Origin: Monarcha castaneiventris obscurior
Taxonomy: Eukaryota; Chordata; Aves; Passeriformes; Monarchidae
DNA length: 64,000 nucleotides
Direction of reading: 5' to 3'
Assembly (NCBI GenBank): GCA_026261815.1
Contig: JAMPIT010000476.1
Location: 3,871,501 to 3,935,500, forward strand
Positions 39,501-53,923 of this stretch are shown here, one piece after another (the stretch's first letter is position 1; every line of letters starts with the position of its first letter). Below the pieces are notes generated by a model that had not been told where the DNA came from, searched no databases, and saw nothing but the letters and a program-made list of their open reading frames with translations. The translations under genes and the position numbers were made by a program.

Positions 39501-42500
39501 CCAAGCTTGCTGGGCCATCCCCCAGTTCACAGTCAATGCTTGCTGGCAGCTTTTCCTTTTCTGCCTCACAGATGCTCAGAGCCCTTTGCCCTTGTCCCAT
39601 GTCCCTGCTGGCTGCTGTCCTGTGGTACAGCTCTCCCTTTGGCCCCTGCAGCCAGCCATGCCCAATTTTGGCCTGCCCCTGCCCAGTGTCAAAGCTCCAG
39701 CATTTGTGGACACATGCAATACTCACAGAAATTCTGCCTGATGGTACCTAAGGACCTCAGCATTGATAAGCCTGGAAGGAAAAAAGCAGAACTGGGAGTC
39801 CTAGTCCTATTCTATGTGGTTTTGAAGGCACCATTGGTGTGCCTTCCTGAGAAGTTACTCCAAGAAGAAGTATCTTGCAGTTTCTCATGGGAATGAAAAC
39901 TAACTGCAATCTACAGTTAAACTCAGGCTTTTGTTTTCAAGCAAGTCATGTTTGTTATGCTGGATTGCAGCTATTATTTTAGAAAACTAACTATGCACTT
40001 GAGACCAGTTAAGTCTCCAGTAGGTTTCATTCCTAAATTTGCTTTCATTGTAATTCAGAATGTTGTTGGCTCATTACACCAATTCCAAATTGACATATAG
40101 GCGGTGCCTTTCTTGAAGTTTAAGTGAAACCATCTGCCATTAGCCCTCTATTTATTTAACTGCTGTAAAAATGCTGTGGGTTACAACATTGATCTTTGGA
40201 TCCAAGTAACCTATAGAGAACAGCATGGCTGAGCCACTCTTCCCACAAGCCTTTTGTTTGCAGAATGCCTGCAGCTCTGCAGCCCAGCACAGCCCAGCAG
40301 GACTGCTCTCTGCAGCACACAGCAGTGAGGCAGTGTCAGAGATCCAGCTCAGTGTTTGGCCCAAGAAGCCCCTTTCAGGAATGCAGCCCTCCCTAGGATT
40401 AGGTGACAGACTCTTACCCTTGCACTTGCCCTTGGTAGGAGCAGCTCTAAGTGTCTGTGCAGGTGTGTACTCACCAGGAATACTGGTGGCCTTAGTAGCA
40501 GCACAAAGACCAAAAAGGCCTTTTTTTCTTTTTAGGATGCCTGTGCAAAACAGTTCCCTGTATGTGAAATTCCTTGCATCATTCACTCTCATTAAACTGA
40601 GGGTTGGTGTCTGCACTCTAAACCAAAACAAAAGTGAGAGACCTGATGAGAAAGCCCCTGATGAAATCTAAGGCTCATTTTCTTGGAATTGGCAACCGTG
40701 AGAGAGAGTTTTGAATTTTTTACAAATATTTTGGATAGGTCCTTAGTCTGATGTATCCCAGTGGGGCTTGTCTTCAGTCTGCCTTTGAGATGGCTGTTTC
40801 TGTGCCTGACCCTTGATAACCTCTATGTTTCTGGGTTCTTGAGGAGCCCTGTTCTCTTAAAGGTTGCTTTTTGTCATGAAATCCTACAGCAAGATAATCT
40901 CCCAAAAGCAGAAATGGAATGGAATGACGACTTCAGCAAAGTCCATGTGATCTGTTGTGTTGGCCAACTTCTGATCGTGACCAGTTCCCTCAGCTTCCCT
41001 TCTTGCCATCCATCATCATACTGATATAACAGACTTCAAAAGTGCTCTGAAATACACATTCTAATTTAAAAGGTGGAAAACAAATCTAGTGGTGAGGCTT
41101 TTTGATCAAAACTGGAGCAATTTCTGCCATCAAGCAGCATGATTATTTGCATGCAGCTACAAAGAACCTCCTTTCAAGTGACAGCCATGTGCAAGCAAGT
41201 CGCAGATGTCTAAGGCTGGTAGCAAACTGTCTGTGAAAAATCTGTGAGGCAAACAGAACCCACACAGACTGAGGAGGAAAATAAAAACAAAAGCTCTTTG
41301 GGAAGTGACAATGGTCTGTAAGTTCCCATGTCTTAGGGTTGAATAAATAAAGTCTTCAACTTCCTCTGCCTTTCAGGGTCAAGCAAACAAAAGATGCTGT
41401 TTCCGTTTTTCAGAGCAAGAAGTAGAATTCCCAGTCGCTGAGGAAGGTCTAAAACAATACATGTCTGAACAGCAACTGCCTTCCCTTGAGGTACTGCTTG
41501 ACATGTTGGGAAGCCTCTCTCTCACTTTGGATAGCTTCAGAAAGGTTTCCAGGAGGGTGATGGCCCCCGTTATCCATAGCTGTTGTTCTCCTTGTGCCTA
41601 AAAGCAAAGTCTCAGTGCCCATGGCTCCCTCTCGCAGTGCTGTCCTTGGCACCAGGCTGGGAAGCTCGTGCCATTCTACCAGGTATAGAGGACACATCTC
41701 TTGGCTGCACAAGCATGAGCTATAGAGGTACTTCCCTCAGTGTTTCTGCTTGCTATCTGCATTTAGCAGAAGGTGCTGAGAACTCAGCACAGCCTTACAA
41801 GCTACAGTGTGAGCAGAAAGCTCTGGAAGTTGTGTATGTGGGATTACAACCTAGATGTGAGATGCAAGAAGGGTGACTGCTAAGGTTTTTCAGGAAAGTC
41901 ACTGAGAGTCCGTCACGTTCTCTACACCAGGACGTAGGGAAATACATCTGAGGATGTCTCCAATGCAGTTGTTTCAGTTGTTTTGAAACTGCTGTTGTTT
42001 TGCTTCTTGAGCTGCCAGTTGAGGAGTAAAAGTAGTTCAGTGAAGTGTGACTAGGGAAGAATCAGAGTTGTGGTTAGCTCTTGGTTAGACCTCACAGCAC
42101 CAGCTGATCACTGAGCCTGGGCTGAGAAAGAGGGAGAGCCTGCAGTCTCCTGTGTGCAGCCATGGACAAGCAGCATGTCAGGGTACTGTTGTTCTCCTGT
42201 AATTAGGAGGATTTGCTAATGTCAGAGATGTACTTCTGCTCCCCTGCTCGTGTAAAGCTATGCTGCAGAGGTCAGGATTGAAACGATGGCAGAACATAGT
42301 TTAACAAGGAATTTTAACAACAGATTTTAGTAATCTTGTAAGATGCTGATATTTGCATTTCTGTTCTCAAAGTCATGTAGAAGTGCAGTTTGTCAAAACA
42401 AAATATTCCCTCAAACTTTGCTCCATTTCTTTGAATCAGAATTGATCATTGCCTGGATTAAATCTTACATAGAAGTTTTCAACAGCTTTTGTTATCTTTG

Positions 42501-45500
42501 AAAGACTTTGCTCTCCCCAGCTATGTTTGTTAATATGTTGCCTTTGACAGAAAGGAGGAGATTAAATTATTCAAAAAAGTATGAAAGAAATCATTCAAGA
42601 ATCTGTGCACAAAAGTAATGGAATCTGTGTCACTTGAGTTCATGTTTATTTATTTAGACAGGAAACGATCAAGAAATGAAATCATGAAGGCTTATTCCCT
42701 AATGAGTTTTCATAACGAGCTGTTTACCTAAATTGCTAAATGAGTAATCTATTTTTATGCATTCAAAATAACAGGAAGGTTACTTCAGAGGATCTTCAGC
42801 GCCTTTTTGCCCCTTAATTAAGACAGAAAAGAGTATCTCATGGGTTTAGCTAGAGCAGGCCGAGCCGCAGTGTGCCTGGTGTTGATGTGCAGACAGGGTA
42901 ACTGCTGCAGATGGCATTTTGTTGGGAACGCGCCGTTCGCCAAGGGGGTAGAGAATTAGTCATAAATTAATTGGGCTTCATACTTAATGTTTCCAATGCC
43001 AGTGTCGAGTTATTACAGCAGATTGGTTTTTCCATACAAATGACACACTTCTATAAAAGTCATGAAGTATAATTAACAAGAAGCCCGTGACATAGGCTGG
43101 CAGCACAGATGCCAGTGAGGAGTCGCAGAATTGGTTTGAATTGAGCGTGTATGTGTCTCCTGGATGTTCCTTAGCCCTGGATGCTGATGCTGCCGTGGAC
43201 ATGTGCTCTCCCCAGCTTCACAGAGAGCACTGTGCTGCAAACAAAGAGGGAACTTTCACCCCAGTCTGTGAGGTTACTGTTGCCATCCCTTGTGCTATGT
43301 GCAGAGTGTTGTAATTCTAGCCTCCAGCCTAGCCAATCTGCCTGAATATATCTTCAAATGTCATAAATTCAGGATTATATAATTCCTCTTGGTGTGAAAT
43401 TATAGGTGGCAAACACAGTTTTATGTTTGTGATACGTGGGCCAACTCTGGTAGCTCTTTATTTCTGCAGTGATCTGAAGCGTAATTATCCATAATGAGCT
43501 CACCCTGTAAAAACATGAAAAGCTGCAACAGAGCTGGTAGAGGAGGTTCACATTTATGAGTTGTGTCTTGAGGACATCACTGGAGTAAACCTAGAGACTG
43601 GTGAAAACACAGCAGTCTGACAGGGCCTGTTTCGATGTTTGGGTCCCAGTCTCTAAGGAGCCTCCTGCCAGCAGGGCTGGGAGGCTTTTCCCTGCTCCCC
43701 AGATCCTGGGTCTGTCCTCCATGCTGCACTTCCCTCACCTCTTCATACAGCCCACCTTACCCCTGGTGCTTCCTGGTATGCTTCCTGGGCATCTTCTGGC
43801 CTTGGAAAGGATTTGAAAAACACGTCCTGAGCTCCTGAAGAACATTTTGGGTCATTCACGACTTCATTAAGTAAATCATCTCCCTCCATCGTGCCTGACT
43901 CTATAGCAGCCCCAGAGGTAGAGGTTGTGCCTTATCCTCATACAGCACAAATGCCTTTGGGTGAATGTGGATGGAGAAATGACTGCCAGCCCCAGCTGCC
44001 CCTCTCCATGGGAAAGGAGGCACCCCTGTTTCCGAGCAGGACTCATACATTAAAGCTGTAAATCTCCTGTTGCTGTAGCTGGGAGACAGAAATGTTTGCA
44101 ATGTCTCTCTTTATTAGCGTGCTGCGTTCAGACAGGCTCTGCAGTAGTTTCATAATTAACTGACAAGTGCACTGAATCACAGAAGCTCATGGGGAGGAGA
44201 GTGCTTGCCCCACACAGACAGAAGATGGTGTTAAAAATCTCTTCTACGAGCAAGAGCTGATTGCAGTATCTAAATAAATGAGGTAACTTTATGTATCCAA
44301 GTGAGACAGGTGGAAAATTCAGCTCACTCTTTGGATACTGTCCAAACTATAAAGACATTCCAACTGAAGGGAATAGAGTCTCTCACCAGCCCTCTGTCTT
44401 AAATCAGTGACACACTTTAACACCGGGATACAAGTGATACTGGGTGATAGGCAAGGTCCATGTCAATCAAAATGTGATTCTGCCTCTTGAAAATATATTT
44501 TAAGTTCAATAGTTAAATTAATTTTATCAATAAGTGCCTACAACTTGAAATGTCACAGTTCAAAGGTAAGGGCTAAATAAAATAGCAAAACATTAAAGGA
44601 AAAACAAGTAGGGTTAAAATGCTGGCAAATGAATATTAATTAAAGATTAAAAGCTCACTGCAAAAGTCTTTAAAAGAACACTAAAAAATCCAATGGGCTT
44701 AAGTAACACATTCAAGTCAATTCATAGAAGTAAGTAGATATCTTTTAAACAATAGACATTGTAGCCAAATGAGGGAATAGGGAAAAAAAAGAGGATAATT
44801 TCTGGCAGACTAGATTTCAAACCATGAGAAGTTAAGCCAGAAAAAGATACTGAAGAGCAGCATGCCTGAGGCATAAAAAAATAATAAAAATATTTTTCAG
44901 AGGAAGCCTGCCAGGGAATCTCTAGTGCCTGGGGAGGACCAAGGTGTAAAGGAGCACTTAAAGTGGAAGTCAGCACTGCTAAAGGAAGGAGCAAAGTGTT
45001 CTTGTGCTGGTGTTAGCCATTGAGGCGGTATAAATATCAGGAAAATGGCAGGTGACAAGGCAAACTTTTAAAAAATTCCTTCAACTGAAGTCTCAGTTTT
45101 GCACAAGTTGGCAGAATTTGTGAGAGTTGAGTGAGTGTGTCCTGGCACATGCAACAGATTGGGAAGAGAGCACAGCTCCTGCAGAGGAAAGTCCTACCTT
45201 AGTGCTCCATTGGAGGCCCCAGAGGGAGAGTGAGTGAGGATAAGGGTGGTCTCTTCAGCACAGTAACTTACCCGAGTGTTCAGAAAACTTGGAAAAAGAT
45301 GGTTCTTTGAGACTGCTAAAAGGAAGGAAGCTTTAGTGAGGCAAGTGGGAAGGCTCACTCACAGATGAGTATCTCTAAAAGGTGGAAGCAGATGGTCTCA
45401 TTTTGCAGTGAAGGGGTGGTTACCAGTCGATTGACACTCTGGTCTGTGCTGGGGAGATGCCATGGCTGCACCCACAGGGAGCAGTGCCCTCGTCCTGGGC

Positions 45501-48500
45501 CAAGCCCTCCAGCCCTAGTTCTTGAAAGAAGCCTTTACTGGAATGCCTTCCCAGGCTACTCTCCTGTGTGCAGTTTTATGTCTTGTAAAGTGAGTATGTC
45601 TGGATTTGCAGGCAGTGGGGGAAGTTTGTTTATCCTTTTAGTGCCTCCCAAGTGGGCATGGGATGGTTCTGACTAAGAGCATTGCTCTTCCTCCAGCCTC
45701 TTTCCTTCACTCCCAAGAGTTTTCTGTGCGGCAGAACTCCTTTGACCCTTGTCTTTGTTTTCTCTTTGGGTTTTTTCCTCTTGTCATTAGCATTGTCACA
45801 GCTGGTTAGATTTTAAATATGGTCATCCTGCAGCAATGCTACCCTGCCAACAACACACATATACACAGCCAGAGCTGTCAAAAATGTCTCAGTTTTTCCG
45901 AGAAATGCTCCATCCGAGGGAGTTTTAAATGAAGTGCCTGCAAGGGTCAACACTGGTGAGTCTGATCTTCTCTTCCTGAGATGACCATTGGCTCCCTCTC
46001 CAAAATGAGAGCAGTCACACCAGATCCACACTGGCCCATCTCCTCTGTAGCTCATGTTCTTTCCTTAGAGGGAAGTGACTGCAGCAGGAAAGAAGACTGA
46101 AAGAAGAGGTGGGCAGTCAGATGGGAAATGGTCCCTGGGAAGAGCCAGCTTTCCTTCCCTCTCCCTGAGACCTCCCAGTCTAGACCAGGTACTGCAAAGC
46201 ACCAGCTGGCACAGATTGGCCACTGACCTCATTGCTCACAGGTGCTGCTGACCAAAATCACACAGTGGCGTGAGCTAAGGGTGGGGGATGCTCCTCACCC
46301 ACAGCCAGTGCCAATCTCTCCATTATTTACTTCAGAGGCCACAGAGAGCTTGTTTCCTCCAGTTTGCTTGCTTGCCTCTCATGCCTGTGTATATCTCCCT
46401 TGGATAACCCCTGACACCACTGCTCCAATAGATTAGGCATGGAGAGAGACCCTGTCTCTTTGCTGTTGGCTTGTGGCTTGTCAAGGCGACTTTGATGATG
46501 TAGATCCAGTGTTTCAGACTGTGGCCCTGTTTCTGTACTCCTAGAGATGCCACAATCTCACTTAGCCTGTGCCAGGGACTGAGGACATCTGAGTTTGCAG
46601 AGGTGACACCACTGCAACCACTCTGTTTGGAAGCAGTTCCAAGTGGGAATTTGCTTTTAAAAAGGGAAGTTATTTGGGTCACACTATAACTCTCTCCCTT
46701 GCCTCAAACAATCCTGTCTAATAAGCCAATCTGTAAATGTTTTAGGAATCCTGCTGCGTTGTTGCAGTGAGCGTATTTTTAGTCTGTAACACTGCTTCAT
46801 TTATATACTTATTTGGTAGTGTATACCAGCCCTTCAGATGGAAACATTGTCCAGATGTGCTGGGTAGGACAGTCAGGGCTTCTCAACAGAGATGAGATGG
46901 AAGATTGCAGAAGTGACAATGCAGAGAAAGCCCCCTGAGTTATGTGTGGGGACAGCTGCAGCCCTTCAGCAGGCCAGTGCCAGAGTGCAGCTGGTGCCTT
47001 CAACTCCTGAAGCTCGTGCTTTCTGAGCCCTGCTGCCCTAAACATAAGCTCTGGTTTGGGCCAGGGCAGATTACAATAAAAACTATTTGGGTAATTGGGT
47101 GCTAAATCATTCTTAAGGCTAAACTTTATCATTGTCAGCTTGGTGCAGCTCGCACAAAGCACCCAGGTGCTGGAACACATCAGTGGCTCTTTGAAAGCTG
47201 CCCTGGTTCCTGGTGCTGTGAGAGATGGGCCTGCAGAAGGGGCTCCGAGTGTAAATTAACACTGACACAGACTGAAAACTTTCTCTTTAGAAGGAATTGT
47301 GGAAAGTACAGAGTGTGAGTAGCTGTTCAGCAAAGATGGCTTCAAGAGAGCTGGTGGGTTTGGATCACCTTACCCACGGGTGATTCAACAGCTCCTATTT
47401 TGACATCAATTAAGCTGGTTCCAAGGGCAAATTCACCCTCTGCTGTTGTCCACGAGGAGGGGATGACTCTGCAGCCTTGCTGACAAAGACAGGTAATTAA
47501 AGTAAGGATGGGGCAAGTAATTTCCCTCCCTGTACCTTACGAGGAACAAGGACATGTAGTCCAGATCTGTGTGGCTGATAGTACCTTAAAATATGTGTTC
47601 AGTGAGCACAGCAGATATGGAGCCAGGCAGGTTCCGACCATTTTAAAGTCACCTACTCAGAAACCAGCCACTAGGTACACAGGTTATCTGCTTCAGAGGC
47701 AGCTGGGGCCTTGGGAGAGGGTCTGAGGACTGGGGATCTCACTAAATGGTAGAATATTGCTCCCACAGAATATTTTTTGGTAATCCACTGTGATATTGCC
47801 CAGAGTAAGGTAAAATTCATAGTTCTGGTAGAATAAAGCTCTATAAAGGTACCTGTGGTGTGAGTACACCTTAGAAAGCTGTAAAGCTTTTCCACGATGT
47901 TTGGTTACAGCCTTGAAACACTCCAGCAAGCTCAGGTGGCCTTTCAGGGGAGCTCTGTTTCAGTTTCTCTGCAGACACCCGTTCTCACAATGAGCATTTG
48001 CTGCAGCAGAGCTTTTTGGGGAAGATGTATGTAAGTAGGAAAGGATAAATTATCAGAATTACATCTTCTGTAAGACAGATGTGTCCATAGGGCCAAGCAG
48101 CCCATCAGTATGTGTGAAGTTGAAGTTTAGAGAGACAGTTGACATCACCCTTTGTTCTGACTAACTGCAGAACAAAAGTTTCATTGCCTGCCTTTCAAGC
48201 CCTCTGCCTGTCTTCTGCCTTTCTCAGAGAGAGCATCTCCCATGGAAGTAGGTGCTCAGTCTCACAGACAGACATTTGAACAATCAACTGATTGATGGAT
48301 GTCTGTGCTGCCAAGGGAAGAAGGAGGATTTTGGTTTTATGGCCAGTTTTGAAAATCTAGTGCTTCAAATATGAAGACAATCTTCCATCATCCTCAATAA
48401 CTTGTAGCAGTAGTTAATACCCTCAGCCTTATTTGGTTTTGGTTTGGACTGCAGACTTCAGCTTTCATCTGTTGGATACTGCAACATGATTGTTTTTAGG

Positions 48501-51500
48501 GGGAGAGCAGCACTGGGAATTAGGTTTCTGTTCCCTAGACCAAGCTTGTGTTGGGAGTTTGGTACAGCCCACAAGAGCCAGCAAGGCTCTTTGGGAAAGT
48601 GCAGTCAGAGCAGCAACGCTTGGCACAATTACCTTTGCTGTTAATTTGAAATAGTCAATCATCTGAAGCATGCTTTTAAACCTGTTAACAAATAATTAGC
48701 TGCAGTACAGGCTCTTGGCCCAGCAAGGATGGCTTCTTAAGCCTGAGTCTGCACTGTGTGAGAAACTGTATGTTCTGAACTTCAAAGAGGAGCAATAAAT
48801 CTATTTATAAATCCAGACACCTCTACAGGAGATCCGTTCCTGTGTTTTCACTTACGTAATCCCACAAACCATCATAGGTAATTCAAGACAATAAACTTTA
48901 GAAATCACTCAGTGTCAGTGTTGCTCTGGGCCGTGAGGCAGCCCTGTGTAATGCATGCTGGCAGTGCTGACCTTCCAGCCAGCACACGAGCAGCCTGGGG
49001 CTGTCAGGCCTGCTTCACAGACACCCTGCTACCTGTGCCTCCCCGGGAGGGTGCTGGGTGTGTGCTCAGGCAGGGCAGTACAGGCTGGCCTGAGCACTGC
49101 TCACACACACTGACCCCTCCAGGGATCAGCCACCCGTGAGCTCCCTGCTGGGAACAGCCCCTCTGCAGTCCCACCCTCTGCCCCGCTGGTGCCTCCCAGA
49201 TACTGGTACTGCATGGGAGGGGGAGGAGAGAAAGCCTGACAAGGCCGTTTTAAAATGATTGACACAGGAATCACCAAGCAAAATCGGTCGCTTGCTCTGG
49301 GGATCAGAGCAGGCCGTGGAGTCCAGTGGAGAACCCACAGCTGCAGGTGCTGCCCTTTGGGAAGGTGCTGACAGCAGCTCCAGTCGTGGGCAGGCACTTG
49401 AAGCTCACAGAAGGGCAGGGTCAGAGAGACCAGGAGTGAATGTGTCTGTGTGGAGCAAGGTACCCGAGGGCCTGATGGGCAGCTGGTCATCCAGCCTTTC
49501 CTTAAAAACGCTCAGTCATGGAGATCCTCTCATCTCCCCAAGGTGCTTTCATGCAGGGCTTGTATTTCATTATCGTTAGAAACTCGGTCAAAGTTAAATG
49601 TTTCTCTTGAAGTCGAGCTGTTGTTTCTAGTCCTGTCATTCTGCTGGCTTATCCTCAGTGATCCTCTGCAATCCTCAAGGTTTTTCTGTAGTACTTCTGC
49701 CCAGCCCCATTTTTACTCATGTTTTCCAGCTCTGGCCGTGGTTGAAATGCATTCTGAAGATTTTGGACAGCTTCTCTCTTTTATCAAAACTGCAGTCTCA
49801 TCCAATCTAGCCACTCCAAGGTGGTTGAAATCTCTCCAGTTTAGCATCTTCCAGAAATCTTCTGAGTATGCTCTCTGTTCCTCATCCAGATCATGAAGCA
49901 GTTTAATGGCATTGAGCTCAGGATGGAGCCGTGCAGAACCATTTTTTGCAATGACAGTGAGCTGGTCTTCCCAAAGAGGGGATTGTGCCAGCTGCACTCA
50001 GGTCACGTTTGCCTGCTGCTTTGCTGAAGCCATCGCATGGGTGCTCACAGAGCATCAGCCCCTCCCTGGGCTGGGGTGGGCCGGGTGTCCCAGGGCTGGC
50101 ACCACTTTCGGGCCCCTCCTTACAATGAAGCAGCACACAGCAGTGACTGCTGTCTTTGGGGAACATCCCACCTCCTCTTCTATGTCAGTTTGGTAATGAG
50201 AAAGGCTGCTGGAAATGCTTGTAGTGGGCACTGAGCCATTCCCATTACTGCCCTCACCCCTGTGAGATCAAACCCTTTGCAGAGGCTTTCTGCAACAGTT
50301 CAATGCCTTCACCCCAAAAAGGGAAAGAATCAGATGCCAGCTTTAAACCTGCCTCTAATTCCTGGGCTAACTCAGAGGCCTAGGGCAGGATTTGGGTACC
50401 TTTTGTGAATGTCTGCTTGGGGTGTGCATCCCCTGTGTGCCTGCAGGCCAGAGAGGCTCGTCATGAGCATGATTCTTCCCAGCTCCCTGTGCTGTGGTGG
50501 ACTCAGAAGACACAGCCCCTCTTGCCGTGGGGTAGCAGAGCTGTGGCTTGCTTAATCCTGGCACACGTGGTTGTGAGGGAGCTGTGTCAGCCCTGGGGGA
50601 AGCAGGATCCCAGCTGGCCAGAACGGGCTGGGCTGGTTCCCATGCTCCCCAGTGCCACCCACACAGCACAGCTCCCTCCCTAGTCTGGGCAGCCCTTGGG
50701 ATTGCTGCTCCCTCTGTCTTGTGCAATGTGCGGGAACCTGATGATAGCCCTCTTTGCTGACTGCTGCAGGCAGTCAGGGAAACTCACTGCATTACCAAGA
50801 AGTTTTCCTGGCCCTGGCCACCATCCCATCCCACCTCACCCACTTGTGGCTTTGGAGCACTGTTTCTCATATAGCTGGGGTCCTGTCACTGCAGCATGAG
50901 AGCTGAGGAGCTGCGTTTCCAGCTTGCTGTGTCACAGGGAGCCCATGTGTGCCCATTTGCTGGCTCCAGGCTCTGTGCCCCTCAGCTTCCCCTCGTGCCC
51001 CTGTCCTCCCCTTTCCAGCCGCCTCTCCCGTGGGGCACCAGCAGCCCAGCCCCCTCTGCTGACTGGTCCTTGGCCTGTCGGGTGGGAGCCAAGAGCACAT
51101 CCAAAGGCAGAGAGGAAAGGTGACCTGGAGGGATGGCTTCTGAAAGGGTCCTGGCAGGGCACACAGCCCCTGAAGTCACAGCAGGGTTTTATCAGCAGCA
51201 CGGCATCCAGGAGGGACGAGGTGCTTGTCAGGGGTTTTGGGTCAGTGGCACAGAGACTTGCGCAGCTGCTCCTGGCTTCGGTCTCTCGGTGGCACATACA
51301 GAGCTTTTTCCATTTCATTTCTTGCAGGTGGGAGCTTTGATTTCCCTTGCAGGCTCTCAGCCCCCTTAGCAAGGGTTTGCTCCTGCTTTTCATTACTATA
51401 CCAGACATAGTTGATCTAATGGCTTCTGCAGGTGGCGCAGGGTACAAGAGGGTCCGGCCACGGTTGTCAGCTGTCATCCAAAGTCAGAGTTAATCCAGGA

Positions 51501-52404
51501 AAACAGTAAAAATTAGTAATGTATATTGCATTCCTGCAGTCCATACGCTTTCCATTAGGTGATCTTCCATCCTCCTCTGCACAGAAAGGAAAACCCTGCC
51601 AATGGCAGTCTTCTGACTCTGAAAGGATTGGTCGTGCCTGGAAATCCAATCTCAGCTCTTGCATTCCTGGGCACACTGTCTATGCAGGGAATAGTCTCCC
51701 ACCTTTAAATCCAGGCAGCAGATGCTAGCCATGTGCACAGCCTGTAAGCCCAGGAGCTCCTGTGGCAGCAGATGTGCTGGGCTTGGGGCCACACTGGGGT
51801 CCCACGTGCTGGTCTGGGTCTTCCTGTATCCAGGGGTCTGTCAGGGGAATGGTCTTGCCCAATGTCACCACATCACTCAAGTACAACAGCCAGGTCAGGA
51901 CAGGAGTGAGGCACAGTTAATTCTTTTGAGAGATCACATTTTAGCTTTTTTTATTAATAAACTGGTGAAGAAATTCCTCAAGATTCTCAGTGTCAAGAGG
52001 GTTACAGAAAGTGAAACATTCAGCTTTCTTAAATAAACCATATCTTCAATCACTCCCATACTTTAGTGGCTCAAGAACAACAGCTCTGTAATAAATGTTA
52101 CACAGTGCAAACTCCATCAGTAATTATGTGCAGATGAAGAAGGGGAAATAGAAGACATTAATTTCTAGGTGTGACTGCACATGCTAAGTGTGGTCTGGGC
52201 TCTTTGAGGTGTCACGAGCAGTCTGGGGCTCTGCTGTGTGAGATGGAGCTCCGTGTGTGCAGCTGCAGAAAGGGAGTTCCCCCACTGCAGCTTCTGCTCC
52301 AGAAGAAAAACGGCCCGGAAAGCTCTGCTTTTAGTGCTGTTGGATCCCTGGCTTGCAGGGCTTGCAGGGCTAGCTGACCTTTTTATTAATCCTTACTTTT
52401 GCAG
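36600..52404 (+). other. ATF6: Large last ATF6 intron (15.8 kb)
   Basis: GTAAGT to CTTTTGCAG. No exon, nested gene or structural RNA recognised. A possible old CR1 coding remnant lies at about 49840-49960. A block at 42780-43110 with TTAATTAA and AAATTAATT cores looks enhancer-like, and an octamer ATTTGCAT occurs at 41145. The right-hand part, from about 49 kb, becomes GC-rich. Overlapping open frames in 49-51.5 kb on both strands reflect GC-rich composition rather than genes. Confidence 0.85.
49840..49960 (-). mobile_element. Possible very degraded CR1-like LINE internal fragment
   Basis: The succession '...CTCATCCAGATCATGAAGCAG...', '...GAGCTCAGGATGGAGCCGTG' and 'CAGAACC' echoes the antisense of the reverse-transcriptase C-terminal region of CR1-type LINEs in birds ('TCATCCAAATCATTGATGAAG...GGCCCAGGATGGAGCCCTG'). 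The similarity is partial and recalled, not computed; no intact frame remains. Confidence 0.35.
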
Positions 52405-52613
52405 AGAATGTGATCAATGGGCAAGACTATGAGGTGATGATGCAGATTGACTGCGAAGTGATGGACACCAGGATCCTCCACATCAAAAGTTCCTCTGTCC
52501 CTCCGTACCTCCGAGAGCAGCGCAGAAATCACACCAACACCTTCTACAGCTCGTCCCCCTCCGTCCCAGAGACGCCCCATGCCCTGAGGGCCATTGTCAA
52601 ATCCCTGCAGTAG
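52405..52613 (+). CDS. ATF6: ATF6 terminal coding exon (equivalent of human exon 16), C terminus of luminal domain
   Basis: After a CTTTTGCAG acceptor the exon completes a Glu codon and encodes [40 protein letters not shown] and [11 protein letters not shown]...AIVKSLQ, then TAG. The Cys in QIDCEVMD corresponds to human Cys618, the second redox-regulated luminal cysteine. NHT is a sequon at the position of human Asn643. The C terminus keeps the final SLQ of mammalian ATF6, though the preceding 20 residues diverge. The 68 residues match the human exon length. Confidence 0.97.
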
Positions 52614-53923
52614 CTCCTGTGACAGTGCACAGGGGAGCACCTGGCATGCAGCAGGTCCTGCCGCCAGCCTGAGCCCCTTCCCTGGCAGCTCCTGGGGCTC
52701 CTGGCACGTGGGCACGGCAGGGACAGTCCCCTTTAGCCCATTCCTGTGCCTGACCCTGCCCAGTGGCCGCATCCTGCCCAGGGATGATGCAGCTCAGCTG
52801 GCTCCTTGCCAGGGACAGTCCTGGGGGCCCCATGCAGCATGGGGGGGACACAGGCCATCCTTGCTACTTATGCACTGTCCAGAATTGTGGGTTGTTTTCA
52901 GTTTCTGTCCCTATTAGGCTGCCGGAGGTGAGCCAGAGACATTGCAGCAGACACCCATGCTTCAGATCAGGCCTCTCTCCCTGCAGTGTGTCCGGGCAGC
53001 AGGAGGAAGCCGTGTCCAGCTCCCAGCTGCAGGTGCTGGGCCTGACCAGACAGCCCCGCTCCTCATCAGTCCCTGCCCAAATCCCTGCCCGTGCAGACTC
53101 CCTCGGCAGAAAGCCCTGGGATGCAGCCCAGCCCCAGCCAGCCAGGAGGGTGGTGGAACCCTGCACTTACACTAAAGCACTACAGACAGAACAACCCGCA
53201 CTGCCCCGGGGCCTGGGCTGCCTCTGAGGCACCCCTCACCTGCCTGGCTCTCCAGGATCCTGCTGCTGCCTGCCCCAGCCCTCGTGGCTGCACGGCTGAA
53301 GGCTTGGCCCAAGGGAAGTGATTTCACACAGCAGATGCATTTGTAAAGTTTGGGTTTTTTGAGTTTGGTTTTTTTCTTTTCTTCCTGGTTTTTATTTGCG
53401 TGGGTTTTTCGTGTGTGCTATTTAATACTTTTCACTGCTAACAACAGCCCGTGGAGCAGCACTGGCCCTGCTGGGGCAGAGGGGATGCTTCAGTTCCCTG
53501 CGACACAGCCACAGCTCCTTCTCCTTAAGTCTCACACAGGTCACACACTCAGCCCCACACACCCCTCTCTGCCTCGCCAGCACTGACAGCCACCCGCCGG
53601 GCACTGGGGGAACATTCCATTTGCCCCAAACACTGAGTGCAGCCAACTGCTGCCATTCCAGAGTGTCTGTGGAGCTCTGTTCATTGATCCCACGTTTGTT
53701 GGCCGAGCCCCAGGCCGGAGCTGGGCCCAGGAGCTCCAGCACACTGGTGCTCAGCTGGGATGAGCCGCCAGCAGAGCATCAGCCTTGCATAATGACTTCA
53801 GCATGTTGTTACATTATTTTTTTTCCCCTCTGCAGCTCGCACAGAAGATGATGGGCTTCAGTATGCCAGCCAGCTGCCTTTCCTTCATGGTGTGAGCGCT
53901 AACTGGCTCATGTGGGGTTTTTA

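Noticed and set aside
49101..51477. Dense cluster of overlapping open frames on both strands
   Set aside because: Explained by GC-rich intron with few stop codons; none shows a domain or continues across splice sites.
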